NCBI GenBank assembly: GCA_003167475.1
Contig: PMTB01000202.1
Span: 1 to 10,458 of the forward strand
From: a candidate division FCPU426 bacterium
Lineage (GTDB): Bacteria > Oederibacteriota > PGYV01 > Palsa-1178
Reading direction: 5' to 3'
DNA: 10,458 nucleotides
Shown here: in pieces, positions 1 through 6,589 of the stretch
Numbering within the stretch: position 1 is the stretch's first letter
Layout of the letters: the number at the start of each line of letters is the position of its first letter
The notes under the pieces: model-generated
What the model was told of the DNA's origin: nothing
What the model saw: only the letters and a program-made list of their open reading frames with translations
The model's database searches: none
Program-made: the position numbers and the translations under genes

Positions 1-21
1 GCAGCAAGCAGCCGCTCTACA

Positions 22-50
22 TAAAAAAAGAGGCGGGATATCCCGCCTCT
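22..50 (-). terminator. Intrinsic terminator downstream of nusB
   Basis: On the minus strand a GC-rich hairpin (9-bp stem, positions 29-37 paired with 42-50, loop 38-41) is followed directly by seven U residues (the A run at 23-29). The 22-bp core at 29-50 is a perfect palindrome. It begins 31 bases after the nusB stop codon and is a textbook Rho-independent terminator closing the ribH-nusB unit. The other strand lacks a comparable T run, so it probably works in one direction only. Confidence 0.88.
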
Positions 51-81
51 CCGTATTTTAATTTTGCAACTGATTTTACAT

Positions 82-570
82 TTACTCTTCCGCGGGCTTC
101 TTTACTTTCCCCGACAGCTTTGCCTTCAATATCTCGTGCTGTTCGCCTTCGTTTTTCACTATGTTATCCAGCACCCCGTTTATAAAACTCCCTGATTTCT
201 CGTCGCCGAACCTTTTGGCGAGCTCTATCGCCTCGTTAATAGTGACCTTGTACGGTATATCCTCGCGAAAAACAAGTTCTGCCACGCCTATTCGCAGGAT
301 GTTCCTGTCTATAGAAAGGATGCGGTCGTACTTCCAGTTCTTTAAGTATTTCGGGATTATGTCGTCAATTTCCGCCTTATTATCCACGACATTTTTGATG
401 AGCTCTTTCGCAAATTCCTTTGACTTGTCCAGGAACTTCTCTTCCTGTCCCAGGTTCTGGGTGGAATATGTGTCGATGAACTCGTTGATTTCTTCCATCG
501 GTTTGTCCGCTATCTCTATCTGGTATAAACTCTGAAGAGCAATAATTCTTCCTGCACGCCTGATTCCCAT
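82..570 (-). CDS. nusB: Transcription antitermination factor NusB
   Basis: The 162-residue protein is full length for NusB. In the family, NusB pairs with NusE (ribosomal protein S10), binds boxA RNA, and helps RNA polymerase read through terminators, chiefly in rRNA operons. Visible family marks are the N-terminal RRAGRIIALQSLYQ segment (residues 4-17, the arginine-rich RNA-binding helix) and the C-terminal block at residues 79-137, with NW-x3-RI-x2-IDRNILRI, PYKVTINEAIELAKRFG and the FINGVLDNI helix. The tail after about residue 140 is charged and Lys/Glu-rich. The ATG follows an AAAGGAAA ribosome-binding sequence. The gene starts 51 nt after the ribH stop, which is the classical ribH-nusB order and implies cotranscription from the promoter ahead of ribH. 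The hairpin at 22-50 terminates the unit. I see nothing unusual in the gene. Confidence 0.97.
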   Translation of the reverse strand: MGIRRAGRIIALQSLYQIEIADKPMEEINEFIDTYSTQNLGQEEKFLDKSKEFAKELIKNVVDNKAEIDDIIPKYLKNWKYDRILSIDRNILRIGVAELVFREDIPYKVTINEAIELAKRFGDEKSGSFINGVLDNIVKNEGEQHEILKAKLSGKVKKPAEE

Positions 571-621
571 GTTTTCCTTTCAAGATCAATAATATATTTT
601 AAATTTTATAGTCCGCTTTTT

Positions 622-1086
622 CTACTTTATCTGGTCTATTAGGTCCGTCATTTCGAGCGTGGACAAAGCCGAGTCCCATCCCTTGTTGCCGGCCTTTACA
701 CCCGCCCTGTCTTTTGCCTGCTCCGCGGTGTCGGCTGTTATGATGCCGAAGCCTATGGGCACTCCGGTGTTCATGCTCATCATGGCTATACCTTTGGTCA
801 CTTCTGAAGCGATAAAATCAAAATGCGGGGTTTCGCCGCGGATAATAACGCCGAGCGCTATCATGCCCGTGTATTTTTTGCGTTTCATTATGTTTGAAAG
901 GGCTGCAGGTATCTCAAAAGAACCCGGTACCCAGTATACGTCTATATTAGCTTCGGACACCTGATGCCTCTGCAGGCAGTCGATCGCGCCTGCGAGCAAA
1001 TTTTTTCCTATAGCTTCATTGAACCTTGATATGACTATGCCGAATTTCTTTCCCTTGCCCGTCAGCTGGCCTTTGAATTCTTTCAT
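622..1086 (-). CDS. ribH: 6,7-dimethyl-8-ribityllumazine synthase (riboflavin synthase beta subunit)
   Basis: The 154-residue cytosolic enzyme condenses 5-amino-6-ribitylamino-uracil with 3,4-dihydroxy-2-butanone 4-phosphate to form the lumazine precursor of riboflavin. Family members form pentamers or 60-mer capsids. Diagnostic motifs are RFN (21-23), PGSFEIP (54-60), GVIIRGETPHFD (79-90, with His88 as the usual acid-base residue), a GFGIITADTAEQAKDRAG segment (112-129, Arg127 in the phosphate-binding position) and KAGNKGWDSA (131-140). I place the start at 1086, not at an in-frame ATG at 1125. AGGAGGT sits correctly before 1086, the conserved N-terminus begins there, and the upstream ATG would fall inside the promoter -10/spacer region. 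The other rib genes are not in the window. The predicted leader is only about 20-25 nt, too short to hold an FMN riboswitch. Confidence 0.97.
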   Translation of the reverse strand: MKEFKGQLTGKGKKFGIVISRFNEAIGKNLLAGAIDCLQRHQVSEANIDVYWVPGSFEIPAALSNIMKRKKYTGMIALGVIIRGETPHFDFIASEVTKGIAMMSMNTGVPIGFGIITADTAEQAKDRAGVKAGNKGWDSALSTLEMTDLIDQIK

Positions 1087-1115
1087 GGAATACCTCCTAA
1101 AAGTGTAATAGTTAC

Positions 1116-1144
1116 ATGATAACAACGATTTTATAACGTGTCAA
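1116..1144 (-). promoter_or_regulatory. Predicted sigma-70-type promoter for ribH-nusB
   Basis: On the minus strand a perfect TTGACA (positions 1144-1139) is separated by exactly 17 bp from TATCAT (1121-1116), a 5-of-6 match to TATAAT. Transcription would begin near 1109, about 22 bases before the ribH ATG and upstream of its AGGAGGT. It lies in the 72-bp gap after the SemiSWEET stop codon, so ribH-nusB can be expressed apart from mutS. I see no terminator in the gap, so read-through from mutS is also possible. Confidence 0.75.
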
Positions 1145-1158
1145 TACATATAGGCTGT

Positions 1159-1413
1159 TTATTTGTACGCAAGTTTCTGCCAGATGACTATGGCGTTTAA
1201 TATCACCGCCAACGTGTTGGCTGCGATCATCGGCATTTCCCTGAGCAAAATCCCGTAAATCAGCCACATTACCATACCTATAGTCAACAATATTGGCTGC
1301 CAAAGGGCCACGTCTTTCATGTGTTTTGTCTGAAATCCTTTTACCACCTGTGGAATAAATCCCAAAGACGTAAGCGATCCGGCACAATAACCGATCCCTG
1401 TAATAATTGTCAT
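1159..1413 (-). CDS. SemiSWEET-type sugar transporter (MtN3/saliva, PQ-loop family)
   Basis: The 84-residue protein has three predicted membrane helices, about residues 3-21, 37-56 and 62-79. This is the size and layout of bacterial SemiSWEETs, which dimerise in the inner membrane and move sugars down their gradient. Supporting motifs are the Pro-Gln pair (21-22) after the first helix, the TK at 29-30, MWLIYG (49-54) and PMIAAN (61-66). Trp50 and Asn66 keep the 16-residue spacing of the Trp/Asn pocket residues known in Leptospira SemiSWEET. The ATG at 1413 follows a GAGGAG sequence that overlaps the end of mutS, and the mutS stop is only 10 nt upstream, so translation is probably coupled. A sugar carrier behind a repair gene is unexpected; the GH94 enzyme and sugar ABC ATPase elsewhere in the window give a possible metabolic context. 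The substrate cannot be read from the sequence. Confidence 0.9.
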   Translation of the reverse strand: MTIITGIGYCAGSLTSLGFIPQVVKGFQTKHMKDVALWQPILLTIGMVMWLIYGILLREMPMIAANTLAVILNAIVIWQKLAYK

Positions 1414-1423
1414 AAGCTTCTCC

Positions 1424-4054
1424 TCACAAGTATTTGTCTTTCAGTTCTTTCAGTTTTAAAAGCGCCTCTACCGGCGTTATTATATCAAGGTCTATCTTTT
1501 CCACCTCTTCCTTCAGGCGCGAGTCGTTTGCTGAAAAAAGGTCCATCTGCGTTTCCTGCGGCAGCGCGTTGTCCGCGCCTATTTTGGGCTTCCCGTCGCC
1601 GCTGTAATTGGCCTTTTCCAGGTCCTTAAGTATCCTGTTTGCCCTATCTATTACAACGCCCGGGAGCCCCGCGAGTTGCGCCACGTGTATGCCGTAACTG
1701 CGGTCGGTCGAGCCCTTTATTATCTTGCGGAGGAATATTATCTTATCCCCCCACTCCTTTACCTGTATATTGTAGTTCTGAACGCCTTCCAGGTTCTCCG
1801 CTAGCTCGGTGAGCTCGTAATAATGCGTGGCAAAAAGCGTCTTTGCCTTTACGTGGCTGTGAATATACTCTGTAATGGCCCACGCGATTGAAACGCCGTC
1901 AAAAGTGGAAGTTCCCCTGCCCACTTCGTCCAGCAGTATGAGGGACTTCGGAGTCGCGTTATTCAAAATATTTGCCGTCTCGATCATTTCAACCATAAAA
2001 GTCGACTGCCCGCGCGCCAGATGGTCCGAGGCCCCGACGCGTGTGAATATCTTGTCCACGACGCCTATCCTGGCGCGTTTGGCCGGTATGAAGGAACCCG
2101 CCTGCGCCATTATGACGAGTATGGCCGTCTGCCTCATGTAAGTGGATTTCCCGGCCATGTTCGGGCCGGTTATGACCATTATCATGTTCTCTTTTGTGTC
2201 GAGTTTTGTGTCGTTCGGGATGAATTCATTGTAGCCGATATTTTTTTCTATGACAGGATGGCGCCCTTCCTCTATATCGATAATATCCGAGGAGTCAATC
2301 TCGGGCCTTGTGTAATTTCCGTTTACCGCGGCAGTGGCAAGCGATAAAAGGCTGTCCAGCGAAGCAAGACGCATTGACGCGTCCTGCAGAGCGCTGATAT
2401 TTGCCGAAAGCTTTTCCCTTATCTCCGAAAATATCCTGTACTCTATAGCCATTATCTTGTCCTGCGCGCCGAGTATTTTGCCCTCGTATTCCTTGAGTTC
2501 CGGCGTGACAAAACGCTCTGCATTGACCAGTGTCTGCTTGCGTATATAATTATCGGGGACATTTTTCAAATTAGCCTTGCTTATTTCTATATAATAACCG
2601 AAAACCGAAGTATAACCCACCTTAAGCGAGCCTATGCCGCTCCTCTTCCTCTCGGACTCCTGTAAAGACGCTATCCAATCCTTGCCGTCAACGCTCACAT
2701 TCTTCAATTCCGCAAGTTCTTTGTCGTAGGCGGGCCTGATTATCCCGCCTTCTTTGACCGAAATGGGCGGCTCATCCACGATGGCCGAATTTATCAATGC
2801 GCACATGTCTTTTAAATCCGCTGAATCAAACATAAAGTTTCCGATAAGCAATTGATTGGAGCTTTCCTTGACCACTTTTCCTGCCAGAGCCGCGTTTTCC
2901 AGGCCCCTTTTCAGGGCGTTTAGATCCCTGCCATTGGCTGTCTGGCTGCCGAGCTTGCCGGTGATCCTCTCTATATCCGATATTTCCTTAAGCACATCCC
3001 TTAAGTTTTCCCTTGTGTCGGAAAACTCCGTGAAAAACTGTATTATATCCTGCCGCTCTTTTATCTTCGCAATATCGGTCAGCGGGTTTTTCAGCCATTT
3101 TTTCAGTTCCCTGCTGCCCATGGAGGTGAGCGTATGGTCGAGCACGCCGAACAGTGTGGTCTCGTCGGATTTTATGGAAGACTCCGTAACCTCGAGGTTT
3201 CGCAGCGACACTGCGTCTATGTAAAGCAGGTCCTGGCGCGAACGCAGCACAAGCTTGTTAATGTGGTATAAAACGGTCTTCTGCGTCTCGTATATGTAAG
3301 CGATCAGGCTTCCGGCGGCGGCAATCACCGTATCTTTGCCTTCTATGCCGAAGCCGTCCAGGTTCAAAACCCCGAAATGTTCCTTGAGCTTGTCGGTTGC
3401 CACGTCTTTCTGGTAATTCCATCCTGAATACATGTTGACAAAAACCCTGTGCGCGCCGGCCTTTACCCGTTCTATTATATTTTTCGAATAAACTTTGTCA
3501 TCCGGGTAATTATCAGGAAGCAGCAGTTCCGTGGGCTGTATCTTTTCTATTTCGTCAATGATGAGGTCGAACTTACCGTCGAACTCTGTCTCCTGACAGA
3601 AAAATTCCCCGGTTGTCAGGTCCAAAAACGCCATACCCGCGGTGGTTTTGTCCACGCAGACAGACATGATGTAATTATTCGTCTTCCTGTCCAGCGCCGA
3701 CTCCTCGATGACGGTACCGGGTGTTATCACCTTTACGACTTCCCGCCTTACCAGGCCCTTTGCGTCCTTCGGGTCCTCAACCTGCTCGCAGATGGCCACT
3801 TTATATCCGGCCGTAATAAGTTTGTATATGTATGAATTCGCCGCGTGGAAAGGTATGCCGCACATGGGCATCTTGACGGTCCTGCCGTCGCCGGAACTGC
3901 GGGAAGTCAGGGCTATCTGGAGGACTTTGGAGGCAAGCTTCGCGTCGTCGCCGAACATCTCATAGAAATCTCCGAGCCTGAAAAATAAAACGGCGTCGCC
4001 GACCTTTTTTTTCGTCTCTAGGTACTGTTTCATCATCGGGGTAAGTTCGGACAT
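1424..4054 (-). CDS. mutS: DNA mismatch repair protein MutS
   Basis: The 876-residue protein is full length for bacterial MutS1, the ATP-driven clamp that recognises mismatches and recruits MutL. Domain I (about 3-115) carries the mismatch-reading Phe-x-Glu (Phe30, Glu32, in GDFYEMF). The connector, core and clamp domains follow (about 120-580). The C-terminal ATPase has a Walker A GPNMAGKST (630-638), the RGQSTFMVEM signature region (681-690), Walker B LILLDEVGRGTST (705-717) and the THYYEL switch (743-748). Near the end QMDLF (836-840) matches the beta-clamp-binding motif, and the ITPVEALLKLKELK helix (859-872) is the usual C-terminal oligomerisation segment. The start at 4054 precedes the conserved TPMMKQYLE and follows an AAGGAAC sequence. 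The gene lies downstream of a palindromic repeat (4095-4293) and a terminator, so its promoter must be within or next to that repeat, or farther away by read-through. I see no clear promoter. No mutL is present in the window. Confidence 0.98.
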   Translation of the reverse strand: MSELTPMMKQYLETKKKVGDAVLFFRLGDFYEMFGDDAKLASKVLQIALTSRSSGDGRTVKMPMCGIPFHAANSYIYKLITAGYKVAICEQVEDPKDAKGLVRREVVKVITPGTVIEESALDRKTNNYIMSVCVDKTTAGMAFLDLTTGEFFCQETEFDGKFDLIIDEIEKIQPTELLLPDNYPDDKVYSKNIIERVKAGAHRVFVNMYSGWNYQKDVATDKLKEHFGVLNLDGFGIEGKDTVIAAAGSLIAYIYETQKTVLYHINKLVLRSRQDLLYIDAVSLRNLEVTESSIKSDETTLFGVLDHTLTSMGSRELKKWLKNPLTDIAKIKERQDIIQFFTEFSDTRENLRDVLKEISDIERITGKLGSQTANGRDLNALKRGLENAALAGKVVKESSNQLLIGNFMFDSADLKDMCALINSAIVDEPPISVKEGGIIRPAYDKELAELKNVSVDGKDWIASLQESERKRSGIGSLKVGYTSVFGYYIEISKANLKNVPDNYIRKQTLVNAERFVTPELKEYEGKILGAQDKIMAIEYRIFSEIREKLSANISALQDASMRLASLDSLLSLATAAVNGNYTRPEIDSSDIIDIEEGRHPVIEKNIGYNEFIPNDTKLDTKENMIMVITGPNMAGKSTYMRQTAILVIMAQAGSFIPAKRARIGVVDKIFTRVGASDHLARGQSTFMVEMIETANILNNATPKSLILLDEVGRGTSTFDGVSIAWAITEYIHSHVKAKTLFATHYYELTELAENLEGVQNYNIQVKEWGDKIIFLRKIIKGSTDRSYGIHVAQLAGLPGVVIDRANRILKDLEKANYSGDGKPKIGADNALPQETQMDLFSANDSRLKEEVEKIDLDIITPVEALLKLKELKDKYL

Positions 4055-4094
4055 AGGTTCCTTTTTTTGGCGTTGTACTCTTTTTTTTGCAGGC

Positions 4095-4293
4095 CGTCAT
4101 TGCGAGGAGGCGTTCTTGCATCATACCGACGAAGCCTATAGTCCATGAGTTCACTCATGGAAATATCAGTTCCACCGATAAGCCTTAAAAACGCGGCGTA
4201 CTGCAAAAGTACAGAGATTGCCATGAACCACTCGCAGTAGCTCGGGTACATGGCAAGCTTTCGTCGTTAATAATCGCGCTCCTCGCAATGACG
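4095..4293. repeat. Compound palindromic repeat with 15-bp perfect inverted ends
   Basis: This 199-bp element occupies most of the 311-bp gene-free gap between mutS and the TPR unit. Its ends are perfect inverted copies of CGTCATTGCGAGGAG (4095-4109 and, inverted, 4279-4293). The similarity extends inward to a second inverted block, CGACGAAGC at 4127-4135 against the reverse of GCTTTCGTCG at 4257-4266. Inside are a tight hairpin (CCATGAG, 4143-4149, with CTCATGG, 4154-4160) and a second one (TTGCCATG, 4218-4225, with CATGGCAA, 4249-4256, plus three more pairs after a mismatch). No transposase is encoded. The termini match a style of short dispersed palindromic repeat I recall from many bacterial genomes (core TCATTGCGAGGAGC). 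It could be a MITE-like or REP-like unit or two nested copies. The other copies needed to prove this are outside the window. Confidence 0.72.
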
Positions 4294-4302
4294 ACACTAC
4301 TT

Positions 4303-4335
4303 AAAAAACAAAAAAACGACCTTTAGCGGTCGTTT
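4303..4335 (-). terminator. Intrinsic terminator ending the TPR gene unit
   Basis: On the minus strand the stem AAACGACC / GGTCGTTT (4335-4328 with 4321-4314, loop 4327-4322) is followed by a run of U interrupted once by G (the A-rich tract at 4303-4316). It starts 30 bases after the stop codon of the downstream TPR gene and lies between that gene and the palindromic repeat. It is a strong Rho-independent terminator isolating the TPR pair from mutS. Confidence 0.86.
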
Positions 4336-4365
4336 GGCTTTCGCTCAGGTATTTATTCTTTTTTT

Positions 4366-5280
4366 CTACAGGTCGTCGTCGGACGCCCTTTGCTTTTTTA
4401 TCCTCTTGTCCATCAGTTTCAGGCCCTTTTCCACGTTGTTGCGCCATATGGTGTCCGGGAACATCTGAAGGAGCGACGTATAAACTTCCCTGGCCAGCTC
4501 GTATTCACCGAGCTTATACTGCGACTTGCCCAGGCCGTAAAGCGCCTCTTCCTGGAAAAAATTATTGCTTTTCAGGAGGTCGTTGAACACCGCCTTAGCC
4601 GTTATGTAATCGTTTTTTTCCATGCACGCCTGCGCGCGGTGGAGGCATGACAGAGAATACAGTACTTTGTTCTTTTCCGAACGTATAACGCGCTGGTAAG
4701 ATTCTATGGCCTGGTCATATTCCTTTCGGAGCGTGTATATGTCGCCGGAATATATGGCGGCCCAGCTGTAAAACCATATCTCTTCCGGGTAGTTCCTGAG
4801 TATTTCATTGAAGTATTTCAGCGCCTCGGCAGACTTACCCGCATCCTTATACAGGGACGCCGCGTTAAAATAAGCCATCACAGTGTATTCGCCTTTGGGG
4901 TAATTCTTGATATAAAGGTCGTATGCCCTTACAGCCTGGGCCATGGAATTCTGGGAGGTCTTTATCCTGCCTACGGCAAAATAAGCTTCCTCCGCCTGCG
5001 GCGATGCCTTGTATTGCTCTATTAAATTCTTGTACTCCGCCACGGCGTCCTCATATTTTTTCATCTTTTCATAGGTGCGCGCCATTTCCATTATGCACTG
5101 GGGCACCCACTCGCTGCCGGGGTATGTCTGCTTCACTTTCATGTATAATTTTAACGCGTCTTCATACCTGCCTTTGTCCGTGAGCGCTTTTGCCTCGGCA
5201 AACGGGTCGGCCGCAAGTGAAAACTGTATTATCCCGAGTAAAAACAGGGTCAGAAAAAGCAGCGTCCTTTTATTCCTCAT
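4366..5280 (-). CDS. Exported tetratricopeptide-repeat protein, second gene of pair
   Basis: The 304-residue protein has a signal peptide: basic MRNKR, a hydrophobic core at residues 7-22, and likely cleavage near Ala23/Ala24 before DPFAEA. No lipobox Cys is present, so it should be soluble in the periplasm or outer-surface attached through partners. The mature part is almost wholly helical TPRs. About seven units can be traced (near 26-55, 61-90, 97-127, 133-164, 173-200, 208-238, 244-274), with the usual A-x-x-x-Y spacing and pattern P at helix ends (NYPKGEY, NYPEEIW, MFPDTIW). TPR arrays bind proteins or peptides, and related arrays occur in CpoB/YbgF-like and BamD-like envelope factors, but I cannot assign it to either. 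The very C-terminus is charged (KRIKKQRASDDDL). It follows the other TPR gene by 41 nt and ends at the terminator at 4303-4335. Its ribosome-binding sequence is unusually distant. Confidence 0.88.
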   Translation of the reverse strand: MRNKRTLLFLTLFLLGIIQFSLAADPFAEAKALTDKGRYEDALKLYMKVKQTYPGSEWVPQCIMEMARTYEKMKKYEDAVAEYKNLIEQYKASPQAEEAYFAVGRIKTSQNSMAQAVRAYDLYIKNYPKGEYTVMAYFNAASLYKDAGKSAEALKYFNEILRNYPEEIWFYSWAAIYSGDIYTLRKEYDQAIESYQRVIRSEKNKVLYSLSCLHRAQACMEKNDYITAKAVFNDLLKSNNFFQEEALYGLGKSQYKLGEYELAREVYTSLLQMFPDTIWRNNVEKGLKLMDKRIKKQRASDDDL

Positions 5281-5296
5281 AAAATCAGATCACATT

Positions 5297-5302
5297 CTCC
5301 TC
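5297..5302 (-). promoter_or_regulatory. Distant ribosome-binding sequence of the second TPR gene
   Basis: GAGGAG on the minus strand ends 16 nt before the ATG at 5280; other genes here have about 5-9 nt. An ATG one base after GAGGAG (5295-5293) is in frame with the gene but is followed at once by TGA, so it cannot be the real start. The signal peptide beginning at 5280 fixes that start. No better Shine-Dalgarno sequence is visible between. Confidence 0.5.
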
Positions 5303-5321
5303 AATTGTTGGGTGAATATTT

Positions 5322-6509
5322 TTAATACCCGGACTGGAGCCCGCCGCCGATCGTATCCGCGCCTTTCACATTATCCTCGTAATTATTGCTGTTTCTTTCC
5401 GCGAGCGCGCGCGCGTCCTTAAGGCTTTTTATACGCTCTTCAGCCTGCTGTGTATACTGCTCGTATTTATAGAACTGGTATACCACCTGGTTGTAGGCGT
5501 CTTTGGCGCTTTTATAATCCCCCGCCAGTTTATATGTGTCGCCTATATGTATGGCCGCAAGCGGCGCCCACTCTGTGTCCCTGTATTTGAACATTATGAG
5601 CTTGTACTCTTTTACCGAACTTCTGAACCTGTTTGTCTGGGCATAAAGCTGGGCAAGCTGAAAGCGGCCCTGTATCTCTGTCGGCGTGTTCGAAAAATAT
5701 TTTACGAGGTTTTTGTATATTATCTCCGCCCTCTTGAACTTTTCCTGCTTCATGTAGATTTGCGCAAGGCTGAAGTACGCCCTGATGACCTCTGATTTTG
5801 CCGGACCGCGCCCTATCATGTCCTTGTATATCTCTATTGAATACGGGTACTTGTCCAGTTTTGCGTAGCACCCGGCCAGTCTGTAATTTGACTCGACCGC
5901 CGCCTCGGATTTCGGGTTTTCCGCGAGCACCTTCTGGTACTGCACTATGGCCTTATCATACTGCCTGGAATATTCATAGGCGTTCGCGAGCGAGTATCTG
6001 ACGGTAAAAAGCGTTTTTGCCGTCGGGTAATTTTCTATTATCCTGGACCATATTTCCGCCGCGCCCTCATAATCCTCTATGTCATAGTATTTTTTTCCCT
6101 CTTTGTAAAGGTCCTGGACGTCTTTTTCAATCTCCTGCTTGGTCTTTGCCTTCTGCTCTATATTGACCTCATTTGACTGGAACATGGCTTCGCTTGTCGG
6201 GATAGGGGTGGGTGTTGCCACCGTTTCATTCGCCGTTACACCCGTGCCCTGCTGTTTCTGTTCTATGCCTGTCTTGGAGGAATTAGTCATGGCGTTCTTA
6301 TAAGTATCCCCGCCGGCGCCCTGAGAAGCCTGCGCGCTGCCGTTTGCCGCGGTATTATCCTCGGGAGCCATAATATTGCTGACATTGACTGAACCTTCAT
6401 TGACGGTCTGTTCGTTCCCGTTGGAAAATGCCTCGGGGTCATCCGCGCAAAGGATATAAACAGGCAAAATAATCATTAAAATAAAGGCAAAATAGAGTAT
6501 TCTTTTCAT
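5322..6509 (-). CDS. Exported tetratricopeptide-repeat protein with Asn/Gln/Thr-rich linker, first gene of pair
   Basis: I take 395 residues starting at 6509. GGAG lies at normal distance before this ATG, and a typical signal peptide begins there (MKR, then a hydrophobic stretch at residues 4-20, likely cleaved after Cys21-Ala22). The longer in-frame start at 6566 overlaps the promoter -35 box and is unlikely. Residues 23-125 are low complexity, rich in Asn, Gln, Ser, Thr, Gly and Ala, with a Pro-Thr segment (ATPTPIPTSE, 98-107), and look disordered. From about 129 to 346 there are roughly six TPR units (near 129-160, 167-197, 204-234, 241-272, 278-309, 315-346), then a charged coil and a Gly-rich end. 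The residue before Cys21 is Leu, so a lipoprotein signal is not convincing. It is probably an envelope scaffold or adaptor partnering with the next TPR gene. The function is unknown. Confidence 0.86.
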   Translation of the reverse strand: MKRILYFAFILMIILPVYILCADDPEAFSNGNEQTVNEGSVNVSNIMAPEDNTAANGSAQASQGAGGDTYKNAMTNSSKTGIEQKQQGTGVTANETVATPTPIPTSEAMFQSNEVNIEQKAKTKQEIEKDVQDLYKEGKKYYDIEDYEGAAEIWSRIIENYPTAKTLFTVRYSLANAYEYSRQYDKAIVQYQKVLAENPKSEAAVESNYRLAGCYAKLDKYPYSIEIYKDMIGRGPAKSEVIRAYFSLAQIYMKQEKFKRAEIIYKNLVKYFSNTPTEIQGRFQLAQLYAQTNRFRSSVKEYKLIMFKYRDTEWAPLAAIHIGDTYKLAGDYKSAKDAYNQVVYQFYKYEQYTQQAEERIKSLKDARALAERNSNNYEDNVKGADTIGGGLQSGY

Positions 6510-6537
6510 CTCACTCTCCTTTTTTGTTGTGTAAAAC

Positions 6538-6566
6538 AGATTATCATAATGGGAGGGGTTTGTCAA
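6538..6566 (-). promoter_or_regulatory. Predicted sigma-70-type promoter for the TPR pair
   Basis: A perfect TTGACA (6566-6561, minus strand) has TAATCT 17 bp downstream (6543-6538) preceded by TGA, an extended -10 feature. Alternatively GATAAT (6545-6540), a 5-of-6 match to TATAAT, lies at a 15-bp spacing. Either puts the start near 6530, just ahead of the GGAG of the first TPR gene. It sits in the 80-bp gap after the GH94 gene, where I see no terminator, so the phosphorylase transcript may also run into this unit. Confidence 0.66.
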
Positions 6567-6589
6567 TAAGACAGGTTTTTAGCACATAT

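Noticed and set aside
1087..1125. Longer ribH starting at the ATG at 1125
   Set aside because: The extra 13 residues are not family-like, the upstream ATG falls in the promoter, and AGGAGGT clearly serves the ATG at 1086.
1087..1158. FMN riboswitch upstream of ribH
   Set aside because: The gap is only 72 bp, shows no RFN-element sequence, and the predicted leader is about 20-25 nt.
1112..1387. 91-codon ORF overlapping the SemiSWEET gene
   Set aside because: It is the wrong frame of SemiSWEET, with no membrane pattern, and it ends within the ribH promoter region.
3960..4154. 64-codon minus-strand ORF at the mutS 5' end
   Set aside because: It overlaps mutS and the repeat; its Lys/Arg-rich tail comes from reading mutS in a wrong frame.
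4166..4200. Sigma-54 promoter within the repeat (TGGAAC followed by TGATATTT on the minus strand)
   Set aside because: The -12 GC is missing and the spacing does not fit; chance match.
4033..4251. 72-codon minus-strand ORF inside the palindromic repeat, running into the mutS start
   Set aside because: It is made of the repeat's inverted ends and hairpins, lacks a ribosome-binding sequence, overlaps the beginning of mutS in another frame and resembles no protein family I know.
6510..6566. Longer first TPR protein starting at 6566
   Set aside because: It would place 19 unrelated residues before a normal signal peptide and begin within the -35 box.
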